Part shown: one piece after another, positions 33,759 through 43,396 of the stretch
Layout: each line of letters starts with the position of its first letter
Numbering within the stretch: the first letter of the stretch is position 1
From: Thioalkalivibrio sp. ALJ12
GTDB lineage: Bacteria; Pseudomonadota; Gammaproteobacteria; Ectothiorhodospirales; Ectothiorhodospiraceae
Reading direction: 5' to 3'
DNA: 64,000 nucleotides
Assembly (NCBI RefSeq): GCF_000378305.1
Contig: NZ_KB899539.1
Coordinates: 95,854-159,853, forward strand
Made by a program: the position numbers and the translations under genes
Notes under the pieces: generated by a model
The model's input: the letters and a program-made list of their open reading frames with translations, nothing else
Told to the model about the DNA's origin: nothing
Databases searched by the model: none

Positions 33759-34190
33759 ATGGACGAGTGGGCCGAGCGTTTGGCGGGGTTGGGGACCGCG
33801 AGTATTGGGCGTGTGGTTGAAGGCTTGTTGCGCGGGATGGGGTATGTGCTGGTGGATGCGCCGGCGGATGGTCGCGATGTGTGGCAGGAGTATGTGGTGG
33901 CCCCGGCGCGCGGTGGCGACGATGCGCCGCGCTTGATTGTGGGGGTGGCGCGTGATCGCGACAGCGAGGTGGAGCCGCCGGAGCTGGAGGCCTTTGTCTC
34001 GGGACGCGAGGGTAGCGATCGCGGGATGTATGTGAGCCTGGCCGGGTTTGCGCCGGAGGCGCGTGAGCAGGCGGCGGAGCTGGCGATGCCGGTGATCTTG
34101 CTGGAGCCGGCGGATTTGGCGGAGCGGCTGCGCAGCCACTGGGGTGCGCTGGATGGCGAGACGCAGGCGCTGGTTGAGGGGCGTGGTTAG
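33759..34190 (+). CDS. Small restriction-endonuclease-like (Mrr-type) protein
   Basis: 143 aa from an ATG with GGAGGGG six bases upstream (a GTG lies one codon earlier). The fold pattern beta-alpha with MGYVLVDAPADGRDVWQEYVVAP, then RLIVGVARDRDSEVEPPELEAFV and GMYVSLAGFAPEAREQAAELAMPVILLEPADLAE, resembles Mrr/archaeal-HJR-like domains, where a D..(E/Q)xK site acts. Here the expected catalytic Lys is not evident (VARDRD), so nuclease activity is uncertain. It stands alone between repeats with its own terminator; a role in DNA defence is only a possibility. Confidence 0.55.
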   Translation: MDEWAERLAGLGTASIGRVVEGLLRGMGYVLVDAPADGRDVWQEYVVAPARGGDDAPRLIVGVARDRDSEVEPPELEAFVSGREGSDRGMYVSLAGFAPEAREQAAELAMPVILLEPADLAERLRSHWGALDGETQALVEGRG

Positions 34191-34216
34191 CGGTTTGTGT
34201 TTTCTTGGTCGAGTGT

Positions 34217-34253
34217 GAAGAGGGCCTTTCCTGTTGGGATGGGCCCTTTTTTG
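34217..34253 (+). terminator. Rho-independent terminator
   Basis: AGGGCC and GGCCCT arms close a loop and are followed by a run of six T. Located 27 bases after the Mrr-like gene. Confidence 0.7.
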
Positions 34254-34287
34254 TGGGGCGGGTTTGGTGCGGTATTCGGGCGTGGGT

Positions 34288-34446
34288 ATCGCCGAGGGGG
34301 CTCGGCTCCTACAGGGGCGGGTGTTGGCATGTGGATGGGTGGTCTTCTGGCTGATGGGGGTTATGTCTAATGCCGCATCGCGCAGGGGGCTGCGCTCCTA
34401 CAAGGGGCGGGTGTGGTTGGTGTAGGAGGCCAGCCCTCTGGCCGAT
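34288..34446. repeat. Cluster of three REP-like half-palindromes
   Basis: ATCGCCGAGGGGGCTCGGC at 34288-34311, ATCGCGCAGGGGGCTGCGC at 34377-34400, and TAGGAGGCCAGCCCTCTGG at 34423-34446. Three subtypes, each only half of the usual inverted pair, lie side by side downstream of glgB. Confidence 0.8.
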
Positions 34447-34473
34447 TTGGGTCTGTCCGGTAGCAGCGTGCGA

Positions 34474-36684
34474 TCAGCCGGCAGGTTCCAGAAGGAGCGC
34501 GGTCAGCGGGGGCAGGTGGAGGTAGAGCGTGGCGGGGTGGCCGTTGCGCTCGATGGGTTCGGCGTGGGCGTGGGCGGGGCCGCGCGATTCGCCGCCGTAG
34601 GCCTGGGCGTCGGTGTTGAGGGCAACGCGCCAGGGACCGGGGTGCGGGGCCGGGACGGGGTGAGCGCCGCGTTCGATGGGGGTGAGGTTGAGCACGACGA
34701 CGCATTCGCGGCCGTGGATGTCGCGGCGCAGGAAGCTGAGGGTGGAGTGCGAGGCGTCGTCGCAGTCCAGCCAGGAGAAGCCGTCGGGTTCGAATTCGCG
34801 GCCGTGCAGGGCGGCGTGGTCGCGGTAGACCTGGTTAAGGTCGCGCACGAGCTGCTGCAGGCCCTGGTGCAGCGGGTATTGCAGGACGTACCAGTCCAGT
34901 TCGCCATCCTCGGACCACTCCGGGCCCTGGCCGAATTCCTGGCCCATGAACAGGAGCTTCTTGCCGGGGTAGAGCCACTGCCAGGCATAGAGCAGGCGCA
35001 GGTTGGCGTGCTGTTCCCATTCGTTGCCGGGCATGCGGCCGCGCAGGCTGCGCTTGCCGTGCACGACTTCGTCGTGGGAGAAGGGCAAGACGAAGTTCTC
35101 GCTGTAGGCGTAGATCTGGCCGAAGCTGAGCTGGTTGTGGTGGTAGTGGCGGTAGATCGGGTCCATGCCGAAGTAGGTCAGGGTGTCGTGCATCCAGCCC
35201 ATGTTCCATTTCATGGTGAAACCGAGTCCGCCCATGGACGGCGGGCGGCTGACGCCGGGCCACGCGGTGGATTCCTCGGCGATCATCACCACGCCCGGGT
35301 GCGCGGTCTGCACGGTCTCGTTCAGGTGGCGCAGGAAGTCGATCGCCTCCAGGTTTTCGTTGCCGCCGTGGATGTTGGGCAGCCAGTCGTGCGGTTCGCG
35401 GTCGTAGTCGCGATAGAGCATGGAGGCGACGGCGTCGACGCGCAGGCCGTCGAGGTGGAAGTCCTCGACCCAGCACAGCGCGCTGGAGAGCAGGAAGTTG
35501 CGCACCTCGGGGCGGGAATAGTTGAAGATCAGCGTGCCCCAGCCGCGGTGCTCGCCGATGCGCGGGTCTTCGTGTTCGTACAGTGCGGTGCCGTCGAAGC
35601 GGGCGAGGGCGAATTCGTCGCGCGGGAAGTGGCCGGGCACCCAGTCGAGCAGTACGCCGAGCCCGGCCTGGTGCGCCTGGTCGACGAAGTAGCGGAAATC
35701 GTCCGGGTCGCCGAAGCGCGAGGTGGGGGCGAAGAAGCCGGTGCTCTGGTAGCCCCAGGAGCCGTCGAACGGGTGTTCGGTGATCGGCAGCAACTCGAGA
35801 TGGGTGAAACCCATGTCGCGGGCATAAGGCACGAGGCGCTCCGCCAGCTCGCGGTAGTTGGGCCACTGGCCCTCGGGGCTGCGCTGCCAGGAGCCGAGAT
35901 GCACTTCGTAGATGCTCATCGGGCGGTGCTTCCAGCCCTCGGGATCTCGGTTCTGCAGCCAGTCGTCATCGCCCCAGGTGTAGTCGCTCTGCGGCTGGAT
36001 GCGCGCGGCCGTCTCCGGGCGCAGCTGGTAGGCGCGGGCGTAGGGGTCGGTGCGGACGTGGATGGTGCCGTGGTCGCGGTTGCGGATCTCGAATTTGTAC
36101 AGGGTGTCGCGGTCCAGCCCCGGGATGAACAGCTCCCAGATGCCGCTGCCCGGGTGCACGGTCATCGGGTGGCAACGGCCATCCCAGCGGTTGAAGTCGC
36201 CGACGACGGAGGCGCGCTCGGCGTTCGGGGCCCATACGGCGAAGCGCACGCCGTCGATCCCGTCGCGGGTCTCCGGGTGGGCGCCGAGCATGCGGTGGGC
36301 GTGCCAGTGCCGGCCTTCGGCGAACAGGTGGCGGTCGAACTCGGGGATGTCCGGGGTGAAGCTCCACGGGTCAACGGTTTGTAATGTCTGCGTGCCACCC
36401 TCGGGCTTCCAGCGGAGTTCGGGGTGCGCGGGGAGGGCATTCAGCTTGCCCTGCCAGGTGAAGAGCCCCGGGATTTTGGTACTGGGTGTGAGCGGTTCGT
36501 CGGATCCGCCCGAAAGTGTGATCGAGGCCTCGCTGGCGTGCGGCAGCCAGCCACGGTAGCAGGCAGTCTCTTGATCCAGCGCATGAAGGCCCAGGACGCT
36601 GTGTGGATCATGGAGGCGCGCCTCCGGCAAACGCGCGAGGGTTTCGGCAACGGGTGTGATGCATTTGCTGGAGGCTGTTGTCAT
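34474..36684 (-). CDS. glgB: 1,4-alpha-glucan branching enzyme
   Basis: 736 aa, the usual length for long bacterial GlgB with N1 and N2 domains. Catalytic GH13 residues are visible: nucleophile Asp in [16 protein letters not shown] near 390, acid/base Glu in [12 protein letters not shown] near 444, and His-Asp in [15 protein letters not shown] near 508. It makes alpha-1,6 branches in glycogen. It is transcribed away from glgC, with only 68 bases between the two starts, so a divergent shared control region is likely. Confidence 0.97.
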   Translation of the reverse strand: MTTASSKCITPVAETLARLPEARLHDPHSVLGLHALDQETACYRGWLPHASEASITLSGGSDEPLTPSTKIPGLFTWQGKLNALPAHPELRWKPEGGTQTLQTVDPWSFTPDIPEFDRHLFAEGRHWHAHRMLGAHPETRDGIDGVRFAVWAPNAERASVVGDFNRWDGRCHPMTVHPGSGIWELFIPGLDRDTLYKFEIRNRDHGTIHVRTDPYARAYQLRPETAARIQPQSDYTWGDDDWLQNRDPEGWKHRPMSIYEVHLGSWQRSPEGQWPNYRELAERLVPYARDMGFTHLELLPITEHPFDGSWGYQSTGFFAPTSRFGDPDDFRYFVDQAHQAGLGVLLDWVPGHFPRDEFALARFDGTALYEHEDPRIGEHRGWGTLIFNYSRPEVRNFLLSSALCWVEDFHLDGLRVDAVASMLYRDYDREPHDWLPNIHGGNENLEAIDFLRHLNETVQTAHPGVVMIAEESTAWPGVSRPPSMGGLGFTMKWNMGWMHDTLTYFGMDPIYRHYHHNQLSFGQIYAYSENFVLPFSHDEVVHGKRSLRGRMPGNEWEQHANLRLLYAWQWLYPGKKLLFMGQEFGQGPEWSEDGELDWYVLQYPLHQGLQQLVRDLNQVYRDHAALHGREFEPDGFSWLDCDDASHSTLSFLRRDIHGRECVVVLNLTPIERGAHPVPAPHPGPWRVALNTDAQAYGGESRGPAHAHAEPIERNGHPATLYLHLPPLTALLLEPAG

Positions 36685-36752
36685 ACTCGAATCACGCTCG
36701 GTGTTTGATCGGGGTCACAGCCCCGGAGAGGTTTAATGGCAAGGATGGGTGC

Positions 36753-38018
36753 ATGAATCCGCAACCGCAACGTTTTGTTAGTCGTCTGACCCGCGAGACC
36801 CTGGCTCTGATCCTCGCCGGTGGGCGCGGATCGCGGCTGAAGCAGCTGACGCTCTGGCGGGCCAAGCCGGCCGTACCGTTCGGCGGCAAGTTCCGCATCA
36901 TCGACTTTCCACTGTCCAACTGTATCAACTCGGGCATCCGTCAGGTGGCGGTGCTGACGCAGTACAAGGCGCATTCGCTGATCCAGCATATCCAGCGCGG
37001 CTGGAGCTTCCTGCGCGGGGAGTTCGGCGAGTTTATCGAGCTGTTGCCGGCGCAGCAGCGCATCGAGACGTCCTGGTACCAGGGTACGGCGGACGCGGTG
37101 TACCAGAACATCGACATTATCCGTCAGCACGCGCCAAGTTACGTGCTGATCCTGGCCGGGGACCACATCTACAAGATGGACTACGGCCAGATGATCGCCT
37201 TCCACGTGGAGAGCGGGGCGGACATGACGGTGGGCTGCCTGGAGGTGGAGCGTGAACGCGCCAAGGCCTTCGGGGTGATGGGCGTCGATGCCGCGAGCCG
37301 CATTACCTCGTTTGCGGAGAAGCCGGATGACCCGGCGAGCATCCCGGGCAAGAGCACCCATTCGCTGGCCTCGATGGGGATCTACGTGATCAACACGCAG
37401 TTCCTGTTCGAGCAGCTGATCAAGGACGCGGATGACACCTTCTCCACGCACGATTTCGGCAAGGACATCATCCCCGGCATCATCGATCGCTATCAGGTGA
37501 TGGCCTACCCGTTCCGCGACGAGCAGGGCGTGCGCCAGGGCTACTGGCGTGATGTCGGCACGATCGACTCCTACTGGCAGGCGAACCTGGAACTGATCGG
37601 GGTGACCCCCGAACTGAATCTGTACGACTCCGACTGGCCGATCTGGACGTATCAGGAGCAGCTGCCGCCGGCGAAGTTCGTGTTTGACGACGACGATCGC
37701 CGCGGCATGGCGATCGACTCCATGGTGTCGGGGGGCTGCATCATCTCGGGCAGCACGATCCGCCACTCGCTGCTGTTCTCCAACGTGCAGGTGAACGCCG
37801 GTTCGACGGTGGAAGACTCGGTGATCCTGCCCAGCGTGAAGGTGGGCGAGGACTGCGTAATCCAGAAGGCGGTGATCGACAAGGGTTGCAGGGTGCCCGA
37901 CGGGACCCAGATTGGTGTGGACGACGAGGCGGATGCCCGCGACTACTACATATCGCCCGAAGGTGTACGGGTGGTAACCCCCGAGATGCTCGGACAGGCC
38001 ACGCATCATGTGCGCTAG
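36753..38018 (+). CDS. glgC: Glucose-1-phosphate adenylyltransferase (ADP-glucose pyrophosphorylase)
   Basis: 421 aa from the ATG with AAGGA upstream. [15 protein letters not shown] near 20 binds the nucleotide, [14 protein letters not shown] near 134 and FAEKPDDP near 186 are active-site segments, and the C-terminal beta-helix begins around 300. Arginines near the N-terminus ([10 protein letters not shown]) match the fructose-1,6-bisphosphate-type allosteric region. It makes ADP-glucose for glycogen. Its last 11 bases overlap the GH57 gene. Confidence 0.97.
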   Translation: MNPQPQRFVSRLTRETLALILAGGRGSRLKQLTLWRAKPAVPFGGKFRIIDFPLSNCINSGIRQVAVLTQYKAHSLIQHIQRGWSFLRGEFGEFIELLPAQQRIETSWYQGTADAVYQNIDIIRQHAPSYVLILAGDHIYKMDYGQMIAFHVESGADMTVGCLEVERERAKAFGVMGVDAASRITSFAEKPDDPASIPGKSTHSLASMGIYVINTQFLFEQLIKDADDTFSTHDFGKDIIPGIIDRYQVMAYPFRDEQGVRQGYWRDVGTIDSYWQANLELIGVTPELNLYDSDWPIWTYQEQLPPAKFVFDDDDRRGMAIDSMVSGGCIISGSTIRHSLLFSNVQVNAGSTVEDSVILPSVKVGEDCVIQKAVIDKGCRVPDGTQIGVDDEADARDYYISPEGVRVVTPEMLGQATHHVR

Positions 38019-39750
38019 TACTGCACTGGTGCCGATCCCACCCAAACTCGATGTGGTGCTGTGCTGGCACATGCACCAGCCACAGTACTTCGAGAGCGGC
38101 GCGGGTGAATACGCGCTGCCCTGGACTTACCTCCATGCGCTGAAGGACTACACGGACATGGCCGCCCACCTGGAGGCCTGCCCGAAGGCGCGCGCGGTGG
38201 TCAATTTTGCGCCAATCCTGCTGGAGCAACTGGCGGACTATGGCGAGCGCCTGGACGCTTGCGTGCGCGAGCGCCAGCTTGTTGGCGACCCGGTGCTCGA
38301 CCTGTTGCACATGGATGCGGTGCCGACGGACTCTGCGCAGCGCGAGGAGATCCTGCGGGTATGCCTGCGGGCGCATGCCCCGCGCATGATCGAGCCGTTC
38401 CCGCTGTTCCAGCGCCTCGCCGATATCGCGCGCAAGGCGATGGAGGAGCCGCTGCTGCTGGGGCATCTGGATGACCGCTTTTTCCAGGATCTGGCTACCT
38501 GTTACCACCTGGCCTGGCTGGGCGAGACCATTCGCTGGGCCTATCCCGAGGTGCGCGGCTGGCTGAAGGCGGATACGAACTTCGACCCTGCCATGCGTCA
38601 GCGTCTGTTGACGCTGATCCGCGACGAGGTCAAGGGCATCCTGCCGCGCTATCGGGAATTGGCGGAGAGTGGTCGGGTCGAGTTGTCGTTTACCCCGTAT
38701 GCCCACCCGATCATGCCGCTGATGATTGACCTGGCCTCTGCCCGCGAGGCGATGCCGGAGGTGGAACTGCCCAAGGCCCCCGCCTATCCGGATGGGGAGG
38801 CCCGGGTGCGCTGGCACATCGATCGGGGGATCGAGGTCTTCGAGAAGCATTTTGGCTTCCGCCCGCGCGGGTGCTGGCCCTCCGAGGGCAGCCTGAGCGA
38901 GGCGACCATACGCCTGCTGGACGAATACAAGCTGTGCTGGACGGCCAGCGGCCAGACGGTGCTCGCCAACAGCCTGGCGGCGGCGGGCGAGACGGCCGAG
39001 TCCAACACCGGCTCCGCCGAAGAGGAAGGCTGGCTGCACCGCCCCTATCAACTGCAGGGCAGTGACATCGAACTGTTTTTCCGTGACGACGGGCTGTCCG
39101 ATGCGATCGGGTTTCGCTATGCCGACTGGCATGCGGACGACGCGGTGGGGGACTTCATCCACCACCTGGAGAACATCGCCGCCGTTTCGCCCCAGGGTGG
39201 GGTGGTCTCGGTGATCCTGGATGGCGAGAACGCCTGGGAGTACTACCCCGAGAACGGTTATCACTTCCTCAATGCGCTGTACGAGCGCCTGGCGCAGCAT
39301 GCCACACTGAATCTTTGCACCTTTGCCGACGTCTGCCGGCGCAGCGGCAAGGATCGCGATCGTGGCGAGCTGCCGGGGCTGGTCGCGGGCAGCTGGGTAT
39401 ACGGCACGTTCTCCACCTGGATCGGCGACCCCGACAAGAACCGGGGCTGGGACAGCCTGATCGCGGCCCGCAAGGCGGTAGACCAGGCCGTGGCCGAGGA
39501 TCCCTCGCTGGATACACCGGAACTGCGCGAGCAACTGGCCATCTGCGAAGGGTCGGACTGGTGCTGGTGGTTCGGGGCGTATAACCCGGCCGGTTCGGTC
39601 AGTGACTTCGAGCAGCTTTATCGTCGACATCTGGCGCGGCTTTATCAGCTTGCCAACCTCACGGTCCCCGAATCGCTGGGCGAGGTGCTCTCGGTCGGCG
39701 GGGGTGATCCGTCCGCGGGCGGCACGATGCGCAAGGGGCAGGGCGACTGA
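38008..39750 (+). CDS. Glycoside hydrolase family 57 (alpha-glucan enzyme)
   Basis: 580 aa. [12 protein letters not shown] near 20 is the GH57 first motif, the likely nucleophile Glu lies in [10 protein letters not shown] near 292, and the acid/base Asp in [16 protein letters not shown] near 408. Family members are alpha-amylases, amylopullulanases, branching enzymes or 4-alpha-glucanotransferases; the length and the neighbours suit an alpha-glucan-remodelling enzyme. It overlaps glgC at the start and malQ at the end (TGATG), so the three genes are one translationally coupled operon. Confidence 0.92.
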   Translation: MCASTALVPIPPKLDVVLCWHMHQPQYFESGAGEYALPWTYLHALKDYTDMAAHLEACPKARAVVNFAPILLEQLADYGERLDACVRERQLVGDPVLDLLHMDAVPTDSAQREEILRVCLRAHAPRMIEPFPLFQRLADIARKAMEEPLLLGHLDDRFFQDLATCYHLAWLGETIRWAYPEVRGWLKADTNFDPAMRQRLLTLIRDEVKGILPRYRELAESGRVELSFTPYAHPIMPLMIDLASAREAMPEVELPKAPAYPDGEARVRWHIDRGIEVFEKHFGFRPRGCWPSEGSLSEATIRLLDEYKLCWTASGQTVLANSLAAAGETAESNTGSAEEEGWLHRPYQLQGSDIELFFRDDGLSDAIGFRYADWHADDAVGDFIHHLENIAAVSPQGGVVSVILDGENAWEYYPENGYHFLNALYERLAQHATLNLCTFADVCRRSGKDRDRGELPGLVAGSWVYGTFSTWIGDPDKNRGWDSLIAARKAVDQAVAEDPSLDTPELREQLAICEGSDWCWWFGAYNPAGSVSDFEQLYRRHLARLYQLANLTVPESLGEVLSVGGGDPSAGGTMRKGQGD

Positions 39751-41219
39751 TGGTCGGCGAGGGCCATGCCAACCCGCTGATGCAGCGCCGGCGGGCGGGC
39801 GTGCTGCTTCATCCCACCTCCCTGCCCGGCAGCGAGCCGGTCGGGACGCTCGGCGGCGAGGCCTACGCCTTTCTCGATTGGGCTCGTAGGGCAGGCTTCA
39901 CGCTGTGGCAGATCCTGCCGCTACACCCCCCGCATGAGGATGGCTCGCCCTACGCGTGCATCTCCGCCTTTGCGGGTGATGCGCGCCTGATCGATCCCCG
40001 GTTGCTGGCCGAGCGGGTTGGGCTGTCGGCGGACAGCGGCACCGGGGAGGCCATGCTGGCCCGGGCGCATGCCCGATTGAATGACACCCCGGCCGTCTGG
40101 CGAGAGGCCTATCAGCGGTTCTGTCAGGAGCAGGGGCCGGTCTGGCTGGACGACTACGCCCGCTTCGTGGTGATCCGCGCACGCGAGCAGGATCGGCCCT
40201 GGTGGGAGTGGGACCCGGTGCTGCGCGACCGCGACCCGGACGCAATGGAGCGGATCGAGGACGAGGCGCGCGACGAGCTGGAGCGGGTGCGCTTCGCCCA
40301 GTTCGTGTTCTTTGACCAGTGGCAGGACCTGCGTCGTCAGGCGAAGGATCTGGATATCCTCATCCTGGGCGATATGCCGATCTTCGTGGCGCACGACTCG
40401 GCCGATGTCTGGGCTCATCGCGACCTGTTCGCCCTGGACGAGACGGGCCATCCGGTCACCGTCGCCGGTGTTCCTCCGGACTACTTCTCCGAGACCGGGC
40501 AGCGCTGGGGCAACCCCCAGTACCACTGGGACCGGCTGGAGGCCACCGGTTACCGCTGGTGGGTCGATCGCATGCGCTGGGCATTGGAAACCCTGGATGC
40601 CGTCCGCATCGACCATTTCCGTGGCTTCGAGGCGAGCTGGGGGATCCCGGCCGAGGAACCGGACGCGACCAATGGCCGCTGGGTGCCGGGCCCGGGCGAG
40701 CCGTTCTTTCGCCGCCTGGAAGACGAGCTGGGCACGCTGCCGCTGCTGGCCGAGGATCTCGGGGTGATCACGCCTGAAGTCACCGCGCTGCGCGAACACT
40801 TCGACCTGCCGGGTATGCGTATCCTGCAGTTCGCCTTCGAGGGTGGCGAGGACAACCCGTACCTGCCGAACAACCACAACGAGGCCAGCGCCGTCTACAC
40901 CGGCACGCACGATAACGACACCACGCTGGGCTGGTTTCAATCGCTCGCCCCCGAGATGCAGGAGCACGTGATCAACACCCTGAACGAGGGCGGGGCCGAG
41001 GAGATCCCGTGGCCGTTGATCCGCGCCGCCTACCGCTCCGTAGCACAGCTGGCCATCCTGCCGATGCAGGACGCACTCGGCCTGGACAACCGGGCCCGCA
41101 TGAACCGACCCGGCACCATGGATGACGGCAACTGGCGCTGGCGCTTCTCCTGGAAGCAGGTGCCCGAGGACCGCGCCGCCGAACTGCAGGCCCTGGCGCG
41201 CGAAACGGACCGCCTGTAG
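39750..41219 (+). CDS. malQ: 4-alpha-glucanotransferase (amylomaltase, GH77)
   Basis: 489 aa. GVLLHPTSLPG near 16 opens the GH77 fold, the nucleophile Asp is in VRIDHFRGF near 288, the Glu in LLAEDLGVITPEV near 336 and the third acid in YTGTHDNDTTLGW near 386. It disproportionates malto-oligosaccharides, feeding glycogen turnover. Last gene of the glgC-GH57-malQ operon; the tRNA cluster follows within 60 bases. Confidence 0.96.
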   Translation: MVGEGHANPLMQRRRAGVLLHPTSLPGSEPVGTLGGEAYAFLDWARRAGFTLWQILPLHPPHEDGSPYACISAFAGDARLIDPRLLAERVGLSADSGTGEAMLARAHARLNDTPAVWREAYQRFCQEQGPVWLDDYARFVVIRAREQDRPWWEWDPVLRDRDPDAMERIEDEARDELERVRFAQFVFFDQWQDLRRQAKDLDILILGDMPIFVAHDSADVWAHRDLFALDETGHPVTVAGVPPDYFSETGQRWGNPQYHWDRLEATGYRWWVDRMRWALETLDAVRIDHFRGFEASWGIPAEEPDATNGRWVPGPGEPFFRRLEDELGTLPLLAEDLGVITPEVTALREHFDLPGMRILQFAFEGGEDNPYLPNNHNEASAVYTGTHDNDTTLGWFQSLAPEMQEHVINTLNEGGAEEIPWPLIRAAYRSVAQLAILPMQDALGLDNRARMNRPGTMDDGNWRWRFSWKQVPEDRAAELQALARETDRL

Positions 41220-41275
41220 CGACTTCCCGCCCGCCATTGCCAGCCCGCCCCACATCCCGGAGAATGCCGGCCACC

Positions 41276-41432
41276 GGAGGGGTGGCAGAGCGGTTGAATG
41301 CACCGGTCTTGAAAACCGGCAGGGATTCACGTCCCTCGTGGGTTCAACAAGGCGGCGCAGCCGCCGCAGGACGTCGCCGCGAGCGGCGACGCCCGAAGGG
41401 TGAGGGCGCGAGCCCGAATCAATCCCACCCCC
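41276..41432 (+). pseudogene. tRNA-Ser(UGA) copy split in the T-loop by a hairpin-rich insert
   Basis: Bases 41276-41347 match the intact tRNA at 41513, including the TGA anticodon loop and TTCAA of the T-loop. The next 74 bases are foreign; then ATCCCACCCCC resumes the tRNA 3' half, but the acceptor strand after it is wrong (GGGCG instead of TCCGCCA). About 35 bases upstream are also duplicated from in front of the intact gene. The transcript could not fold into a normal tRNA. Confidence 0.85.
41348..41421. repeat. T-loop insertion element, copy A (74 nt)
   Basis: Contains hairpins GGCGGC-GCA-GCCGCC, CGTCGCCG-CGAG-CGGCGACG and GGGC-GCGA-GCCC, and the string CCCGAAGGGTGAGG. Inserted between T-loop positions 58 and 59 of a tRNA-Ser copy. 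Two elements of 74 and 72 nt with the same layout sit at the same T-loop position near 42107 and 42291. I know no named family for it. Confidence 0.75.
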
Positions 41433-41512
41433 GGGCGCCCGCAGGGCGCCGTGCGCGTACCCGGGCGCCATCATTGCCAGCTTGCCCCGTATCCCGGAGA
41501 ATGCCGGCCACC

Positions 41513-41602
41513 GGAGGGGTGGCAGAGCGGTTGAATGCACCGGTCTTGAAAACCGGCAGGGATTCACGTCCCTCGTGGGTTCAAATCCCACCCCCTCCGC
41601 CA
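41513..41602 (+). tRNA. tRNA-Ser (anticodon UGA)
   Basis: 90 nt, class II with a long variable arm. The acceptor arm GGAGGGG pairs with CCCCTCC, the anticodon loop is CTTGAAA (anticodon TGA), the T-loop is TTCAAAT and CCA is encoded. Confidence 0.95.
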
Positions 41603-41660
41603 TTTCCCAGGTGTTTCAAGCTTGTACGCGCCAGCCCGCCGCGGGATCGAGTGCGACACT

Positions 41661-41749
41661 CGTAGGGTGCGGTTGAGCACCGCGAAACGCACCATCCCCT
41701 GCGCCGAGCGAAACCCCGATGCGATTCGCTATGCTCATCGCATCCTACG
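41661..41749. repeat. Intergenic palindrome of the CGTAGGGTGCG type
   Basis: CGTAGGGTGCGGTTGAGCAC at the left and GCATCCTACG at the right, with CGAAACGCACCATC inside. A common proteobacterial intergenic repeat form; here a single imperfect copy between tRNA-Ser and tRNA-Val. Confidence 0.6.
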
Positions 41750-41829
41750 GTGCTGCGGCGGGTTTACTCTCTTGGTAACTGTTCTCCCTTGACGCGGAAC
41801 CCCGCTGGACGTAATCTTGCCGCCGTTCT

Positions 41830-41904
41830 GGGCGGTTAGCTCAGCGGTAGAGCACTGCCTTCACACGGCAGGGGTCACTAGTTCGAACCTAGTACCGCCC
41901 ACCA
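41830..41904 (+). tRNA. tRNA-Val (anticodon CAC)
   Basis: 75 nt. GGGCGGT pairs with ACCGCCC, the anticodon stem CTGCC/GGCAG encloses TTCACAC (CAC), the T-loop is TTCGAAC, and CCA is encoded. Followed by a strong terminator. Confidence 0.95.
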
Positions 41905-41915
41905 GAAAATGACGC

Positions 41916-41954
41916 AAAAAAGGCGACCCACGGATTCCGGGGTCGCCTTTTTTG
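41916..41954. terminator. Bidirectional Rho-independent terminator after tRNA-Val
   Basis: Stem GGCGACCC / GGGTCGCC with A-run before and T-run after, so it can stop transcription from both sides. Confidence 0.9.
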
Positions 41955-41963
41955 TGCGCAGGG

Positions 41964-41989
41964 GCTTCGCGGGCAAGCCCGCTCCCACA
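41964..41989. repeat. REP-like palindrome (GCTTCGCGGGC type)
   Basis: GCTTCGCGGGCAAGCCCGC then TCCCACA; second copy of the motif at 32720. Confidence 0.8.
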
Positions 41990-42106
41990 AGTCCCCCTCA
42001 AGATACTTCCCACAGGCTTCGGTTTCGAATTCCAGAAGGCTGGGGCCAGACATTCGAAAGGGGCCACTGGGCCCCTTTGCTTGAATCTGGCGGAGAGGGA
42101 GGGATT

Positions 42107-42180
42107 ACGGCGACGTTGTCGCCGCCCTACGGGCCGCCTCCGCTGCGCTGCGGCGTTCCGATGTCGCGATGCGCCATCGG
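42107..42180 (-). repeat. T-loop insertion element, copy B (74 nt)
   Basis: On the minus strand it lies between GGTTCGA and AATCCCTCC of a tRNA-Ser 3' fragment. Hairpins: CCGATG...CATCGG, CCGC...GCGG, GCCC-GTA-GGGC and GGCGAC-AAC-GTCGCC. Same length and insertion site as copy A. Confidence 0.7.
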
Positions 42181-42290
42181 TCGAACCATCGTTTCGGATT
42201 CCTCGGGTTCGAATCCCGGAACGCTGGGGCTAGAAATGCAAAAGGGGCCACGCAGGCCCCCATGCTGAATCTGGCGGAGAGGGAGGGATT

Positions 42291-42362
42291 ACTCGGCACG
42301 ATGTGCCTCGCCCTGCGGGCCGTCGCCTGAGGCGACGTTCGGGTGCCGCTTCGCGTCACCCG
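42291..42362 (-). repeat. T-loop insertion element, copy C (72 nt)
   Basis: On the minus strand it lies between GGTTCGA and AATCCCTCC. Hairpins: CGGGTG...CACCCG, CGTCGCC-TCA-GGCGACG, GCCC-GCA-GGGC and GGCAC-ATC-GTGCC. Shares the central CGTCGCC hairpin and the following GCCCGNAGGGCGAGG string with copy A, but the outer hairpins differ in sequence, suggesting that structure is conserved more than sequence. Confidence 0.7.
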
Positions 42363-42455
42363 TCGAACCATCATTTTCTATCCCTCGGGTTCGAATCTCG
42401 ACACCTTAGGGGACAGACATGCGAAAGGGGCCACTTGGGCCCCCTTGCTTGAATC

Positions 42456-42545
<90 letters not shown>

Positions 42546-42623
42546 GAATTGTTGCACCGTGCGGGGTCGAGCCGCGACGGCGGAGCGAATCCTAGCAGAT
42601 TCGGAGGCTGTAGCGGTAGCGCG

Positions 42624-43268
42624 TCAGGGCATCAGGCGAGTGATGTGCCAGCCGTTGTCCGCGCGGTGGTACTGGAAGCGGTCGTGCAGGCGGCCGGCGC
42701 GCCCCTGCCAGAACTCGAACAGCTCGGGCTGCAGGCGGTAGCCGATCCAGGCGGGATCGCGGGGGATCGCGCCTTCGGGGTACTGCGTTTCCAGCGTCTG
42801 GACACGGGCCTCGAGCTCGGCGCGCGTGCCGATGGGCTGGCTCTGGATGGAGGCCGCTGCAGCCAGCTGGCTGGCGCGCGGCCGCTGGGCGAAGTATTCG
42901 TCCGCGGCCTCGCCGGGCAGGGCGGTTACGCTGCCTTCGACGCGGATCTGGCGCTCGGTCTCGGGCCAGTAGAACAGGAGTGCGGCGCGCGGATTCTCGG
43001 TGAGGTCCTGACCCTTGCGGCTGCGGGAGTCGGTGTACCAGCAGAGGTCTTCGCCCTCCACGTGCTTGAGCAGAATCGTGCGCGCGGAGGGCTGGCCGTC
43101 GGCGTCGGCCGTGGCGAGGATCATCGCGGTGGGGTCCGGGTTTCCGGCTTCGCGCGCGTCGACCAGCCAGCGGTCCAGCAGGGTCAGGGGGTTGTCGAGC
43201 AGGTCGCGGCGGTGGAGCTCGCCCTGGGTGTAGTCGCGGCGCGTGTGGCGGTGGTCGGTGGTGCTCAT
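42624..43268 (-). CDS. pdxH: Pyridoxamine 5'-phosphate oxidase
   Basis: 214 aa, normal length. RRDYTQGELHRRDLLDNPLTLLDRWL at the start, PSARTILLKHVEGEDLCWYTD near 63 (FMN-binding) and SRKGQDLTENPRAALLFYW near 82, ending EFWQGRAGRLHDRF near 190, all match PdxH. It oxidises pyridoxine or pyridoxamine phosphate to pyridoxal phosphate with FMN and O2. Single gene on the minus strand, divergent from the CDGSH gene. Confidence 0.96.
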   Translation of the reverse strand: MSTTDHRHTRRDYTQGELHRRDLLDNPLTLLDRWLVDAREAGNPDPTAMILATADADGQPSARTILLKHVEGEDLCWYTDSRSRKGQDLTENPRAALLFYWPETERQIRVEGSVTALPGEAADEYFAQRPRASQLAAAASIQSQPIGTRAELEARVQTLETQYPEGAIPRDPAWIGYRLQPELFEFWQGRAGRLHDRFQYHRADNGWHITRLMP

Positions 43269-43396
43269 CGGGTCTCCCGGAGGCCTTTGTGTCCATAATA
43301 AAGGCTGCTATCGCGAACGGCACGGGAAATTTGCGGTGGCTTTGTTGTCACAGGGACAGTACACGACCTGTGTGCCCAAACAGCAAGGAGCGGATG

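Larger units (their letters stand above)
42010..42455 (-). repeat. Tandem array of tRNA-Ser(CGA) 3' fragments and terminators
   Basis: Reading on the minus strand, the intact tRNA-Ser(CGA) is followed by a terminator and then by two units of about 182-185 bases, each with a tRNA-Ser 3' fragment (AATCCCTCCCTCTCCGCCA) and a terminator hairpin of the form AAAGGGGCC-n-GGCCCC. Terminators are at about 42057-42080, 42239-42264 and 42424-42449. Each fragment carries a hairpin-rich insert (next two entries). The array looks like successive tandem duplication of the tRNA's 3' end. Confidence 0.8.

Noticed and set aside
34447-36384. 645-aa open frame on the + strand opposite glgB
   Set aside because: GC-rich shadow of glgB, which has all GH13 catalytic residues; the + strand product has no motif and an odd Val/Ala/Gly-rich composition.
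36681-38072. 463-aa open frame on the - strand opposite glgC
   Set aside because: Shadow of glgC; His/Val/Arg-rich with no recognisable domain.
37741-39630. 629-aa open frame on the - strand opposite the GH57 gene
   Set aside because: Shadow; GH57 motifs are clear on the + strand.
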